Shown: in pieces, positions 1 through 6,350 of the stretch | How the letters are laid out: each line of letters begins with the position of its first letter | Numbering within the stretch: the stretch's first letter is position 1 | NCBI GenBank assembly: GCA_937892395.1 | Contig: CALAGJ010000154.1 | Coordinates: forward strand, 1 to 6,974 | Source of the DNA: an uncultured Parafilimonas sp. | GTDB taxonomy: Bacteria; Bacteroidota; Bacteroidia; Chitinophagales; Chitinophagaceae | Reading direction: 5' to 3' | DNA length: 6,974 bases | The notes under the pieces: generated by a model | What the model saw: the letters and a program-made list of their open reading frames with translations, nothing else | What the model was told of the DNA's origin: nothing | Database searches by the model: none | Position numbers and translations under genes: made by a program

Positions 1-2900
1 CAGGGTATGATTTTGCCGGCTGCTTGTGGTTTTACCTTGTCCACATATACGGTAGCATCTGCGGCATCTTTAAAAGGACCCATCAGTACGATACTATATC
101 GATCATCAATTTTTTGTGTAGTAATTGTAATTTTTTGATTGTACAAATTTGCCTGATTGTACCTGTCAAAGGAGTTCTTGGATTCTTTTATAAAAACAGG
201 CGCTACATTGTCCATTAAGACTGCGGCATATTGCCCATCTAAAGGATTAAATGAAAAGGATTTTACCACCGTTTTTATTTCAGCTTTGGCTGTGTCAACA
301 ATCTGCTTAGCCACTTGTGAAATGATGGCAGGCTTAGATATAACTGAATCTTTTGTTGGTATTGTTTCTTTCTTTTCAATCGTAGTTTGCACTGGTGTAA
401 GATTGATGATGGGTGCAGGCTCATCATCTTTATAACGCTCCACTTGTAGCTGCGTAAGATAAGACTCTATTTCGCTGCGGCGGCTAAGTACATCTATCAT
501 TCTTGCAGCTTTTTCAGATAGTGGTGTGCCGTCTGCTTTTTGCTGTAAGTTGGAAAGTTTATCTATAGCCACACTATCCTGTCTTTCGGATATATAGTAC
601 ACAGATTCTATAAAAAGTAGTTGTGGAGTCCAATAATTTTCTCCATAAACACTATCTGCTGCTGTTTTTGCTTTTTGCGCAGCATCAAATTTTCCTTCAA
701 TAAATAAATCATAAATATCTTCATAAGCCTTTGTGGCTTTGTCTGTTTCTGCCGTTGATTTTGAGGTTTTTGGTGGAGCCGATAATGTGGTGGCCAATTT
801 GCCATCTTTATATTTGGTATTTAAGACTGCTTTCGCAGAATCAGCACTATAATTTCGCCCTAACTGTTTATTGCTATGATATTGATTGAAGAGTGCTTCT
901 TCTTCATATTTACTACCGGGTACTCTTTTCGCCAGGCTATCATACATGGCCAAAGCGGCAGGATAGTTTTCAAGTTCGGTTTCAAATACTTGCCCATTGG
1001 TAAAAAATGCTTTTGCTATTTTAGCATTACTTGCCTTCAGCTTATCTTCTGTAAGTGGAACTCTGGAAAGAAATGCATCATAAGAAATATCGGAGGATGT
1101 TGTTTCATTAGCTTCATCCTCATTATCCGCATCTTCATTTTTTGTGTTGTCCCCGTCAGGATTTTTTCCTTCCTGATTTCCATTATCCTGATTATTTTCT
1201 ACATCGAAAGCGGCTTTTTTTACTTCCGCTATTCTATTCCAGTTGTCAATATTTGGTCTTTTGCCCCACTTATTTACAAAGCTATTGAATCCACTTGCTA
1301 TCAGTGCATCGTTATTAAAATACCATTCTCCTGCACCGGTATTGAATCTACTGTTTAATGGATTTTGATTGCTCAAATCCGGACTGGTTGGAAAACCATT
1401 ATCAGTTTGCTGAACAGCAGCATTTACAAATGGATCATTTTCTGATTCTTGCAATCCTTGCTCTTTTAATTTTTGGCGAACTACTTTTCTAATAAAATCT
1501 GTACGCTCTTTTTCTGGCATGCGTGCTAAATTTTGCAGGCTATCCTGATCGTGTACTACTTGAAAATTGTCAGTTATTTTTCTGAGTGATTCAATTCTTT
1601 TTGAGAATAAATCCTGATCTGATTGCTTTACAAGACTGTTGAGCTGGACACTATCATAGGCACAGCGTGCCTGCTTGAAATCATTGGCATCGTAAGCAAT
1701 ATTGCCTAGTAAATAATAAGATTTAGATTTCTGATCAGGATTTTCAATACTGTTATCAATACTTTTTTCTAAATAGCTAATTGCTGCATTGGCGTTGTGC
1801 ATATTCATTTCTTCTTGAGCAGCAGTATAATATATTAAACCACGATAAGTGGCAAATTTTTCTCTATGTGCTAATGATAATAAGCTTCTTACTCTTTCTG
1901 ATCCATTGGACAATGAATCGCTGGGGCAGCTGAGCATATTTAATCGTGCATATATTTCCATCAATGGATCTACAGCATGCTCAGCAGCTCTGCCAAAAGA
2001 TTTTGCTGCATCCTCACACATACCGGCGGCTTGTAAACATTGCGCAGCAAGAAATTCTCTTCTTGCTTTTTGACGAAGGCTTTCACCTTCTACACTTGCT
2101 TTTTGTAGGAATATACCGGCGCTGTCATAGTTGCCCATTTGAAAAAAGGCATAAGCAAAATTTTGATTTAATTCTCCTTGAAGTCTTTCTGGAAAATATG
2201 GATCAATCTTTAGTATTTGCAATAAACCAATGGCATTAAAGGGTTTATCCGAAGCGCTATAAGTACGGGCCATCCAAAGCAAATCCTCATTTCTTCGCGG
2301 CTGCTTTGATACAATTTTTTTGATACCTTTTTTTTCTTTTGTTGCAATGGAAAATACATGCTCTTCATTGGAGGCATTGCTGCCTATGGGTATATCGTAA
2401 CCATCATCTTTTGGTGCAAAAGCATAGTTTACATATCTGAAAACCATGTTTGCAGAATCATAATTTTTTCTCAAATAATAGGCTCGTCCCAATACAAAAT
2501 ACAGATCATCTACCCAACTGTTTCTTAAGTCATGCAATAAAATGCCGGCATGGCATTTATAAATTACGCTATCTAATTCTGAATCTGAGCTTGTAGCATC
2601 TGGACTAAAATCAAAGAAGGGAAGCATACGGGTATAGTCTTCCTGCTGCTGCTGTCTGGCCCTTTCTTCAATTTCGTTGAGCCTTGTAATGGCATTAAAA
2701 TAATAATTGTAATGGGTAACTGTATTGTTATAGAGTTTTCTGGGGAATGTAAATTTTTTATTGCCTGTTTTTTCAGAGGGTAAGGTTCGGCTTTCGTATT
2801 GCTCAGGTTTTTTTAAATCTACTTCTGTGCCTGGCTGTGCCAATAGGCATGTGTGGCAAATCAGTATGCCTGCTATAGTAAACAATAAGGGCATTTTCAT
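1..2900 (-). CDS. sprE: SprE/PorW-family TPR protein, type IX secretion/gliding (C-terminus cut by window edge)
   Basis: At least 966 codons are open from ATG at 2900 to the left edge. An N-terminal signal peptide is visible (about residues 1-21, cleavage likely after Cys-Leu-Leu-Ala). TPR-like helix pairs lie near residues 131-160, 203-270, 345-420 and 630-690, with typical patterns such as 'LGRAYYLRKNYDSA' and 'LLGNIAYDANDFKQA'. Residues about 565-602 form an Asn/Asp/Glu-rich linker between the two TPR halves. The tail ('YSIVLMGPF...GKIIP') matches my memory of the conserved end of this family, so probably only a few dozen residues are missing. SprE (Flavobacterium) and PorW (Porphyromonas) are needed for type IX secretion and gliding and act at the cell envelope. 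The characterised proteins are described as lipoproteins, but I see no good lipobox here: Cys15 and Cys18 are preceded by Ile and Thr. A second in-frame ATG lies two codons in. No Shine-Dalgarno or convincing promoter is visible upstream. The family call is from recognition, not a search. Confidence 0.75.
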   Translation of the reverse strand, partial: MKMPLLFTIAGILICHTCLLAQPGTEVDLKKPEQYESRTLPSEKTGNKKFTFPRKLYNNTVTHYNYYFNAITRLNEIEERARQQQQEDYTRMLPFFDFSPDATSSDSELDSVIYKCHAGILLHDLRNSWVDDLYFVLGRAYYLRKNYDSANMVFRYVNYAFAPKDDGYDIPIGSNASNEEHVFSIATKEKKGIKKIVSKQPRRNEDLLWMARTYSASDKPFNAIGLLQILKIDPYFPERLQGELNQNFAYAFFQMGNYDSAGIFLQKASVEGESLRQKARREFLAAQCLQAAGMCEDAAKSFGRAAEHAVDPLMEIYARLNMLSCPSDSLSNGSERVRSLLSLAHREKFATYRGLIYYTAAQEEMNMHNANAAISYLEKSIDNSIENPDQKSKSYYLLGNIAYDANDFKQARCAYDSVQLNSLVKQSDQDLFSKRIESLRKITDNFQVVHDQDSLQNLARMPEKERTDFIRKVVRQKLKEQGLQESENDPFVNAAVQQTDNGFPTSPDLSNQNPLNSRFNTGAGEWYFNNDALIASGFNSFVNKWGKRPNIDNWNRIAEVKKAAFDVENNQDNGNQEGKNPDGDNTKNEDADNEDEANETTSSDISYDAFLSRVPLTEDKLKASNAKIAKAFFTNGQVFETELENYPAALAMYDSLAKRVPGSKYEEEALFNQYHSNKQLGRNYSADSAKAVLNTKYKDGKLATTLSAPPKTSKSTAETDKATKAYEDIYDLFIEGKFDAAQKAKTAADSVYGENYWTPQLLFIESVYYISERQDSVAIDKLSNLQQKADGTPLSEKAARMIDVLSRRSEIESYLTQLQVERYKDDEPAPIINLTPVQTTIEKKETIPTKDSVISKPAIISQVAKQIVDTAKAEIKTVVKSFSFNPLDGQYAAVLMDNVAPVFIKESKNSFDRYNQANLYNQKITITTQKIDDRYSIVLMGPFKDAADATVYVDKVKPQAAGKIIP

Positions 2901-2977
2901 GCCTGCAAAATAATGGTTTGACAATGTAAAACTGTTTTTTTTCAAGTGCCACACAATTTTAAAAGCACTAAGATGCA

Positions 2978-2997
2978 GTATGCCATTTTTTGCATAC
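2978..2997. repeat. Small inverted repeat upstream of the sprE-like gene
   Basis: GTATGC (2978-2983) and GCATAC (2992-2997) are perfect 6-base arms around an 8-base T-rich spacer. The repeat lies 78 bases upstream of the sprE-like start. On the minus strand it would be a short hairpin in the leader or a possible protein-binding site. With 6-base arms, chance is a fair alternative. Confidence 0.3.
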
Positions 2998-3128
2998 AGA
3001 TTTCATGGCCCTATAACTTAAAATACCTGATTTTATTTTAAGGTGGGGGAAGTATTTTTTTCGGAGGAATAAATATGCTCAAATTCAGGCCGAATGGTGT
3101 GCATCGATAGGTCATAAACCTGCTGTTC

Positions 3129-3151
3129 AATCAGATTTAAAACATCTGATT
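3129..3151. repeat. Perfect 8-base inverted repeat in the spacer
   Basis: AATCAGAT (3129-3136) and ATCTGATT (3144-3151) are exact reverse complements around the 7-base loop TTAAAAC. It lies about 165 bases past the ssb stop codon on the minus strand. No T-run follows directly on either strand, so it is not a standard intrinsic terminator. It could be an RNA hairpin that stabilises the ssb 3' end, or a binding site for a dimeric regulator. Confidence 0.4.
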
Positions 3152-3314
3152 ATAGCATATTCTTAAATTTTTTAGACGAAAAATTTGTGCACTTATACTA
3201 TTTAAATTTTTATGTTTTCATCATTTTGTAGAAAAAAAATGAAGACTTTTTTTGCGTATTGTTTTCTTTCATTTTTAGAAGTACCAATACATAAATAGCC
3301 GTTGTTGACAAAAA

Positions 3315-3731
3315 TTAAAAAGGTAAATCATCGGGGCTTTCTTGAGGGGGTGCAGTGTTGGTAGGTACAGGTGCTGGATTGTATGCATTGCCCGTTTCAC
3401 CCGTTGCATTTTCTTTATTACTTCCCAATAGTTGTACATTCAATATTCTAAGGGTAATAGTAGCACCACTTCTTCCATCCTGCGTGGTGTAAGTTCTAAT
3501 ATCAGGAATACCTTCTGCATAGATTTGTACCCCTTTTTTTAGATAAGGATGTATGGCAGTTCTGTCTGTCCAGTACGAGCAATCTACCCAAATAGTTTTA
3601 TCCATCAAATTACCTGCTGCATCTTTAATTTTTTCTGAATGAGCCATAGAAAAATTCATCACGGATTTGCCATTAACCTGATTAAGTACAGCATCTTTTC
3701 CGAGGTGGCCGATAATTGTCATTCGTATCAT
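3315..3731 (-). CDS. ssb: Single-stranded DNA-binding protein
   Basis: This 138-residue protein binds single-stranded DNA during replication, repair and recombination. An OB-fold domain fills about residues 1-103: 'MIRMTIIGHLGKDA' opens the first strand, 'NFSMAHSEK' follows, then 'WVDCSYWTDR' (about 48-57) and 'GIPDIRTYTTQDG'. Residues 104-132 are a flexible Pro/Asn/Thr-rich linker. The protein ends in the acidic tip 'SPDDLPF', a conservative variant of the DDIPF tail that recruits SSB partner proteins. I chose the ATG at 3731 because relatives start with Met-Ile-(Lys/Arg) just before the first strand. The frame does extend upstream to a TTG at 3773, but that start would lie upstream of the likely -7 element. 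A further ATG at 3722 would remove part of the first strand. The gene is divergent from the aspartic protease gene and appears monocistronic. The short length is normal for Bacteroidota, which often carry more than one SSB. Confidence 0.95.
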   Translation of the reverse strand: MIRMTIIGHLGKDAVLNQVNGKSVMNFSMAHSEKIKDAAGNLMDKTIWVDCSYWTDRTAIHPYLKKGVQIYAEGIPDIRTYTTQDGRSGATITLRILNVQLLGSNKENATGETGNAYNPAPVPTNTAPPQESPDDLPF

Positions 3732-3743
3732 ATAAAACTTATT

Positions 3744-3804
3744 TTTTGTTGAAACTGTATAAAGATAAGTCAATATTAATTCAACAAAAATTTATTTTGT
3801 TGAA
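3744..3804. repeat. Three copies of TTTTGTTGAA: a palindrome plus a lone half-site, operator-like
   Basis: TTCAACAAAA (3780-3789) and TTTTGTTGAA (3795-3804) are perfect 10-base reverse complements around the 5-base centre ATTTA. A third exact copy, TTTTGTTGAA, lies at 3744-3753 in the same orientation as the right arm and 51 bases from it. The palindrome covers the likely -33 box of ssb and the lone copy covers its likely transcript start. That is the arrangement of a repressor operator pair. The palindrome is 89 bases upstream of the divergent protease gene and could control both. The binding function is inference; the repeats themselves are exact. Confidence 0.5.
3760..3790 (-). promoter_or_regulatory. 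Probable ssb promoter (Bacteroidota type)
   Basis: Read on the minus strand, TTTTTG (3785-3790) is followed after 17 bases by TATCTTTA (3760-3767). This fits the -33 TTTG/TTG and -7 TAnnTTTG consensus with one mismatch in the last base. Transcription would start near 3753-3755, giving a leader of about 22 bases before the ATG at 3731. The -33 part lies inside one arm of the palindrome at 3780-3804. The region is AT-rich, so a partial match by chance is possible. Confidence 0.4.
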
Positions 3805-3892
3805 GCATAACCACATTTGTATTAAACATTACAAAGTCTTTCTACAAATTTCTTAAAAATGATTATACTTTTATAAAAATTTTTTAATCAGT

Positions 3893-4333
3893 ATGAAAGA
3901 AATGGAACTAAAGATACCGGAATTACTTGAACAAGGTCCTTTAGTTGAGGCTGAGATTTTTACTAACGCTACTTCATTTTTAAATATTAAAAATAAGGAT
4001 GGTTTTGAAAAGTATAGTCGTGTAAAAATGCTCATTGATACGGGGAGCAATATTTCAGGATTAGATCAAAATATCATACATCAACTTTCGCTTAAGCAAT
4101 ATAAGGGCGATGATATCGTAAACGGAGTGGGTGGTAGTTATGCTATAAAAAGATATAGTTGCATTTTGTTTCTACCCATTTTTAAAGATAAAGGTTTGCC
4201 CATAGATATTTTGGCTGGTGAATATCAGGATGCCCCTTTTCAGGGTATTTTGGGGAGGGATGTATTACAGTACTGCCATTTTACTTACGATGGAAAAAAT
4301 AATACATACATAATAAGTGCGGCAGATATTTAA
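3893..4333 (+). CDS. Stand-alone retropepsin-like aspartic protease (clan AA)
   Basis: This 146-residue protein has no signal peptide or membrane segment and is probably cytoplasmic. The catalytic motif 'MLIDTGSNIS' places the active Asp at residue 49 (Asp-Thr-Gly-Ser 49-52). 'GVGGSYAIKRY' (about 78-88) sits where a flap-like hairpin is expected. The second hallmark, hydrophobic-hydrophobic-Gly, is 'GILGRDVLQ' (about 118-126). With a single DTG motif it should work as a homodimer, as retropepsins do. Length fits a single retropepsin domain with an N-terminal extension of about 40 residues. No retroelement parts (reverse transcriptase, integrase, gag) are nearby, so this is a cellular protease. 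Substrates are not predictable from the sequence. The start at 3893 is the first ATG; a Met at codon 4 is an alternative. No Shine-Dalgarno is visible. A strong terminator follows about 110 bases downstream, so it is probably transcribed alone. Family confidence is good; function is unknown. Confidence 0.85.
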   Translation: MKEMELKIPELLEQGPLVEAEIFTNATSFLNIKNKDGFEKYSRVKMLIDTGSNISGLDQNIIHQLSLKQYKGDDIVNGVGGSYAIKRYSCILFLPIFKDKGLPIDILAGEYQDAPFQGILGRDVLQYCHFTYDGKNNTYIISAADI

Positions 4334-4440
4334 CAGTTTTTTATAATCATGTTGATACAATTTTCTTCTAAAAAAGAGGATTAATTTAGAAGGTTGTAAG
4401 ATTGGTTTGTTTTAGATATGAAATTGAAAATCCAGATAAA

Positions 4441-4474
4441 AAAAACCTCACTGCTATTAAAGAGTGAGGTTTTT
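4441..4474. terminator. Bidirectional intrinsic terminator between convergent genes
   Basis: A perfect 12-base inverted repeat, AAAAACCTCACT (4441-4452) with AGTGAGGTTTTT (4463-4474), encloses a 10-base loop. On the plus strand the stem ends in five T. On the minus strand the eight A at 4438-4445 become a T-run. It lies between the stop codons of the aspartic protease (plus) and the subtilase (minus), so it can end both transcripts. Confidence 0.9.
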
Positions 4475-4495
4475 ATGTTTTGACTAAATACAATT

Positions 4496-6019
4496 TTAGT
4501 TAGTAGCTAAATCTGCATTTAATGTTCCATAACCTAAATTCCTTTTTTTATTGGGATAGCTACTGGCAGTTTGTGTAAGTCTTTGTTGTACCTGATCTCT
4601 GGTCCATGTAGGATATTTACTCCATACCAAAGCTGCAATGCCGGCAGCTGTAGCAGTGGCAACGGATGAACCACCCACTGTGGTGGGTTGATTTCCAAAT
4701 ACACCGGGAACTAAGGCATGGAGGTTTGTATTTTTTTGCTCCATAACTATTACAAAGTCCACAGGCTTTCCAGAGTGACAAGCATCGCAACGATACATCC
4801 CAGAATTTGTTTGCTCTTCTATACCAGTTATGGCATTTACTTCATCCATGGTAGCAGGAAAAATAACGCCATAAAATATTGCTGTAATATCAGTAGAAGT
4901 ACCTGCTGCGCAAAACATTAATTTTCCTTTGCCATAAGCATACCTAATGGCATCTACAATCTGGTTTGCACGTGTAAGCCGTCCATTGCTCATGCTTATT
5001 ATTCTTACAGTTGCATTATCAGCACCCCAAATATAGGCATCGCTTACAGCTTTTACTTCTGGTCCGTCATCAATGTAAACATCTTCATTTGTTTTACAAC
5101 TTACGAGATTGCAATTATAGGCCACGCCTACTGCATTTCCATTGTTGCATCTTGGAGCGGCTGCTGCCCCTGCCATTGTGGTACCATGTCCGCAGAAATC
5201 ATTGATATTATTGCTGTTTGGTAAGGTTGTCATTTTTTCAAGAGACCTGCCTTGTGATGCACCTTGATTAAAGTCTGCGCCTAAATTACTTTGATCCGGG
5301 TCTAAGCCTGTATCCAGAATCATAATTTTTATACCTGCACCAGAGGTCCTGGTCCATGCTGATTGAATGCCGTGATCATCATAGTTCCATGATACTTTTG
5401 CATTGGGTTCAGTAACAGAATAATCTTTGCCTGCTTGCAGGCTATTATCGGGGGTATATCCACCACAGCCTGATCCGCCGGATTCGGGTCCATAATTTCT
5501 ACTGATAGGATCATAGCCAATAGGCTCTGCATACCTTACTGTTTTTAATTTTCTGAGCATGGTTAGCGTATTGATATTATGTATTTCTACATTGATTACT
5601 GGCAATACTTTCTCCTGCCATTTTTCTAATTTAGAAAGTGATAGCGAGGGATTAATTTTTCTTTCTTCCTGCCATATAATTTGCAATAAATCTTCTTTTA
5701 CAGATTTCCAACTGTTTTCGTTGATGTTGATGAGATGCATTTTATTTTCTATCCCAGATTCCCATTCCGGCCTGTATCCAACTGATAATGTAAAGTCATT
5801 GCTTAGCTGCATTGCATTCCAGAGTACATGTATGGGCATATTATTCCAGTCAAAAGATCCTGTATGCTGTAATTCATCAAAGATTATTTGATCTAACTCA
5901 CTTTGAGATAGTTTTGCAGTAACTTCACTTTTAGTTATTGCTACTTCTTGTTTTACATCCTGCTTGGTACATGCACTCCAGAAAAAAGCACATGCACAAA
6001 TAATGGCAAATTTTTTCAT
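4496..6019 (-). CDS. Subtilisin-like serine protease (peptidase family S8), predicted lipoprotein
   Basis: This 507-residue secreted protease has a lipoprotein-type signal: a basic, hydrophobic start ending in 'FFWSAC', lipidated Cys at 17, then 'TKQD'. Residues about 18-170 look like a propeptide; the end 'LRKLKTVRYAEPIGY' resembles the I9-type inhibitor domain. The catalytic domain runs from about 205 to the C-terminus. The triad is Asp236 ('IMILDTGLD'), His278 ('CGHGTTMAG') and Ser452 ('VGGSSVATATAAG'). The usual Asn of the oxyanion hole ('AAGN') is replaced by Thr374 ('FCAAGTSTD'), and the Ser motif is GSSVA rather than GTSMA. The mature part is rich in Cys (185, 276, 291, 303, 308, 370, 411, 414), including a CDACH motif at 411-415. 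There is no type IX secretion C-terminal domain: the protein ends just after the last catalytic-domain helix. It is probably anchored in the outer membrane or periplasm. The ATG at 6019 directly precedes the signal peptide. The gene is single and ends at the shared terminator. Confidence 0.93.
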   Translation of the reverse strand: MKKFAIICACAFFWSACTKQDVKQEVAITKSEVTAKLSQSELDQIIFDELQHTGSFDWNNMPIHVLWNAMQLSNDFTLSVGYRPEWESGIENKMHLININENSWKSVKEDLLQIIWQEERKINPSLSLSKLEKWQEKVLPVINVEIHNINTLTMLRKLKTVRYAEPIGYDPISRNYGPESGGSGCGGYTPDNSLQAGKDYSVTEPNAKVSWNYDDHGIQSAWTRTSGAGIKIMILDTGLDPDQSNLGADFNQGASQGRSLEKMTTLPNSNNINDFCGHGTTMAGAAAAPRCNNGNAVGVAYNCNLVSCKTNEDVYIDDGPEVKAVSDAYIWGADNATVRIISMSNGRLTRANQIVDAIRYAYGKGKLMFCAAGTSTDITAIFYGVIFPATMDEVNAITGIEEQTNSGMYRCDACHSGKPVDFVIVMEQKNTNLHALVPGVFGNQPTTVGGSSVATATAAGIAALVWSKYPTWTRDQVQQRLTQTASSYPNKKRNLGYGTLNADLATN

Positions 6020-6068
6020 TGTACAATCGTGATTTTAAATTTTTTTGAATGAACAATAATATGGAGTT

Positions 6069-6085
6069 ATTACATCTAATGTAAT
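6069..6085. repeat. Palindrome ATTACAT-CTA-ATGTAAT upstream of the subtilase
   Basis: Perfect 7-base arms (6069-6075 and 6079-6085) flank a 3-base centre. This is the size and shape of a binding site for a small dimeric regulator. It lies 50 bases upstream of the subtilase start codon, about where the -33 region of its promoter should be, so it may be an operator. A run of T follows on the plus strand, but no plus-strand gene precedes it, so a terminator is unlikely. Confidence 0.4.
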
Positions 6086-6297
6086 TTTTTAAAAATTTAT
6101 TTGATTTTGATGGTCATGAATGATACACTGATATAGTCAGCAATTTGGTTTTTCTTGACGTATAGTCTTTCAGAATTTATACAAGTATCAATCATACATG
6201 GCTATATTTTAAAACGAATATTATTTTAAAACCAATAATTCAGTTGCAATGATTCAACGGTTGCAGTTGTCGGTATTAATAAATTTCAAATACAAAA

Positions 6298-6328
6298 TCT
6301 GTGTACAAATATTCAACCATTACCTTTG
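6298..6328 (+). promoter_or_regulatory. queD promoter (Bacteroidota type)
   Basis: TACCTTTG (6321-6328) is a full match to the -7 consensus TAnnTTTG. TCTG (6298-6301), one mismatch from TTTG, lies 19 bases upstream as the -33 element. Transcription should begin near 6335, leaving a leader of about 16 bases before the ATG at 6351. This supports the shorter queD start. Confidence 0.6.
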
Positions 6329-6350
6329 CCCCCTTGTTTATAGAATTGTT

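Larger units (their letters stand above)
2901..3314. other. Gene-free spacer between ssb and the sprE-like gene
   Basis: No frame of protein-like length, tRNA or recognisable RNA gene is visible on either strand. The stretch is AT-rich with many A and T runs. Since both flanking genes are on the minus strand, it must hold the 3' end of the ssb transcript and the promoter and leader of the sprE-like gene. I could identify neither a T-tracted terminator nor a full promoter. TTATTTTG (minus strand, 2906-2913) resembles a -7 box, but it lies only 5 bases before the ATG and has no partner at the right distance. Two small inverted repeats are listed separately. Confidence 0.7.
6020..6350. other. 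Divergent spacer between the subtilase gene and queD
   Basis: No additional gene is visible. An open frame running into queD from ATG at 6249 is treated as untranslated upstream sequence, because it begins before the queD promoter and its residues do not resemble the family. The stretch holds a small palindrome near the subtilase, two copies of ATTTTAAAAC (6206-6215 and 6223-6232, 17 bases apart) and the queD promoter. I saw no preQ1-riboswitch-like pattern. No good promoter for the subtilase could be found. The closest -7-like word is TATTATTG (minus strand, 6054-6061), which has no -33 partner. Confidence 0.65.

Noticed and set aside
876..1358. A 160-codon plus-strand open frame with a very hydrophobic product
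   Set aside because: It is antisense to the sprE-like gene. Its Phe/Ile-rich composition is what arises opposite Lys/Asn/Glu/Asp-rich coding DNA, and it has no family features.
1849..2239. Two overlapping plus-strand open frames of 74 and 97 codons
   Set aside because: Both are antisense to TPR-coding sequence of the sprE-like gene and contain no recognisable pattern.
2906..2913. TTATTTTG on the minus strand as a promoter -7 box for the sprE-like gene
   Set aside because: It lies 5 bases from the start codon, has one mismatch, and no TTG/TTTG is found 17-23 bases upstream.
3075..3110. An 11-codon frame preceded by GGAGG at a good distance from ATG
   Set aside because: It is too short to support, and genes in this window do not use Shine-Dalgarno sites, so the GGAGG match is probably chance.
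3239..3298. A 19-codon frame starting like a signal peptide (MKTFFAYCFLSF)
   Set aside because: It stops after 19 codons with no continuation in another frame. It is probably a chance frame in T-rich spacer DNA.
3893..4333. The aspartic protease as a retroelement remnant
   Set aside because: No reverse transcriptase, integrase or terminal repeats are present, and the frame is intact with its own start, stop and downstream terminator.
5559..5891. A 110-codon plus-strand open frame
   Set aside because: It lies fully opposite the subtilase propeptide and shows no recognisable domain. The subtilase frame explains the region.
6020..6350. A preQ1 riboswitch upstream of queD
   Set aside because: No aptamer-like hairpin with the expected A-rich tail and pairing is visible, and the predicted leader of about 16 bases is too short to hold one.
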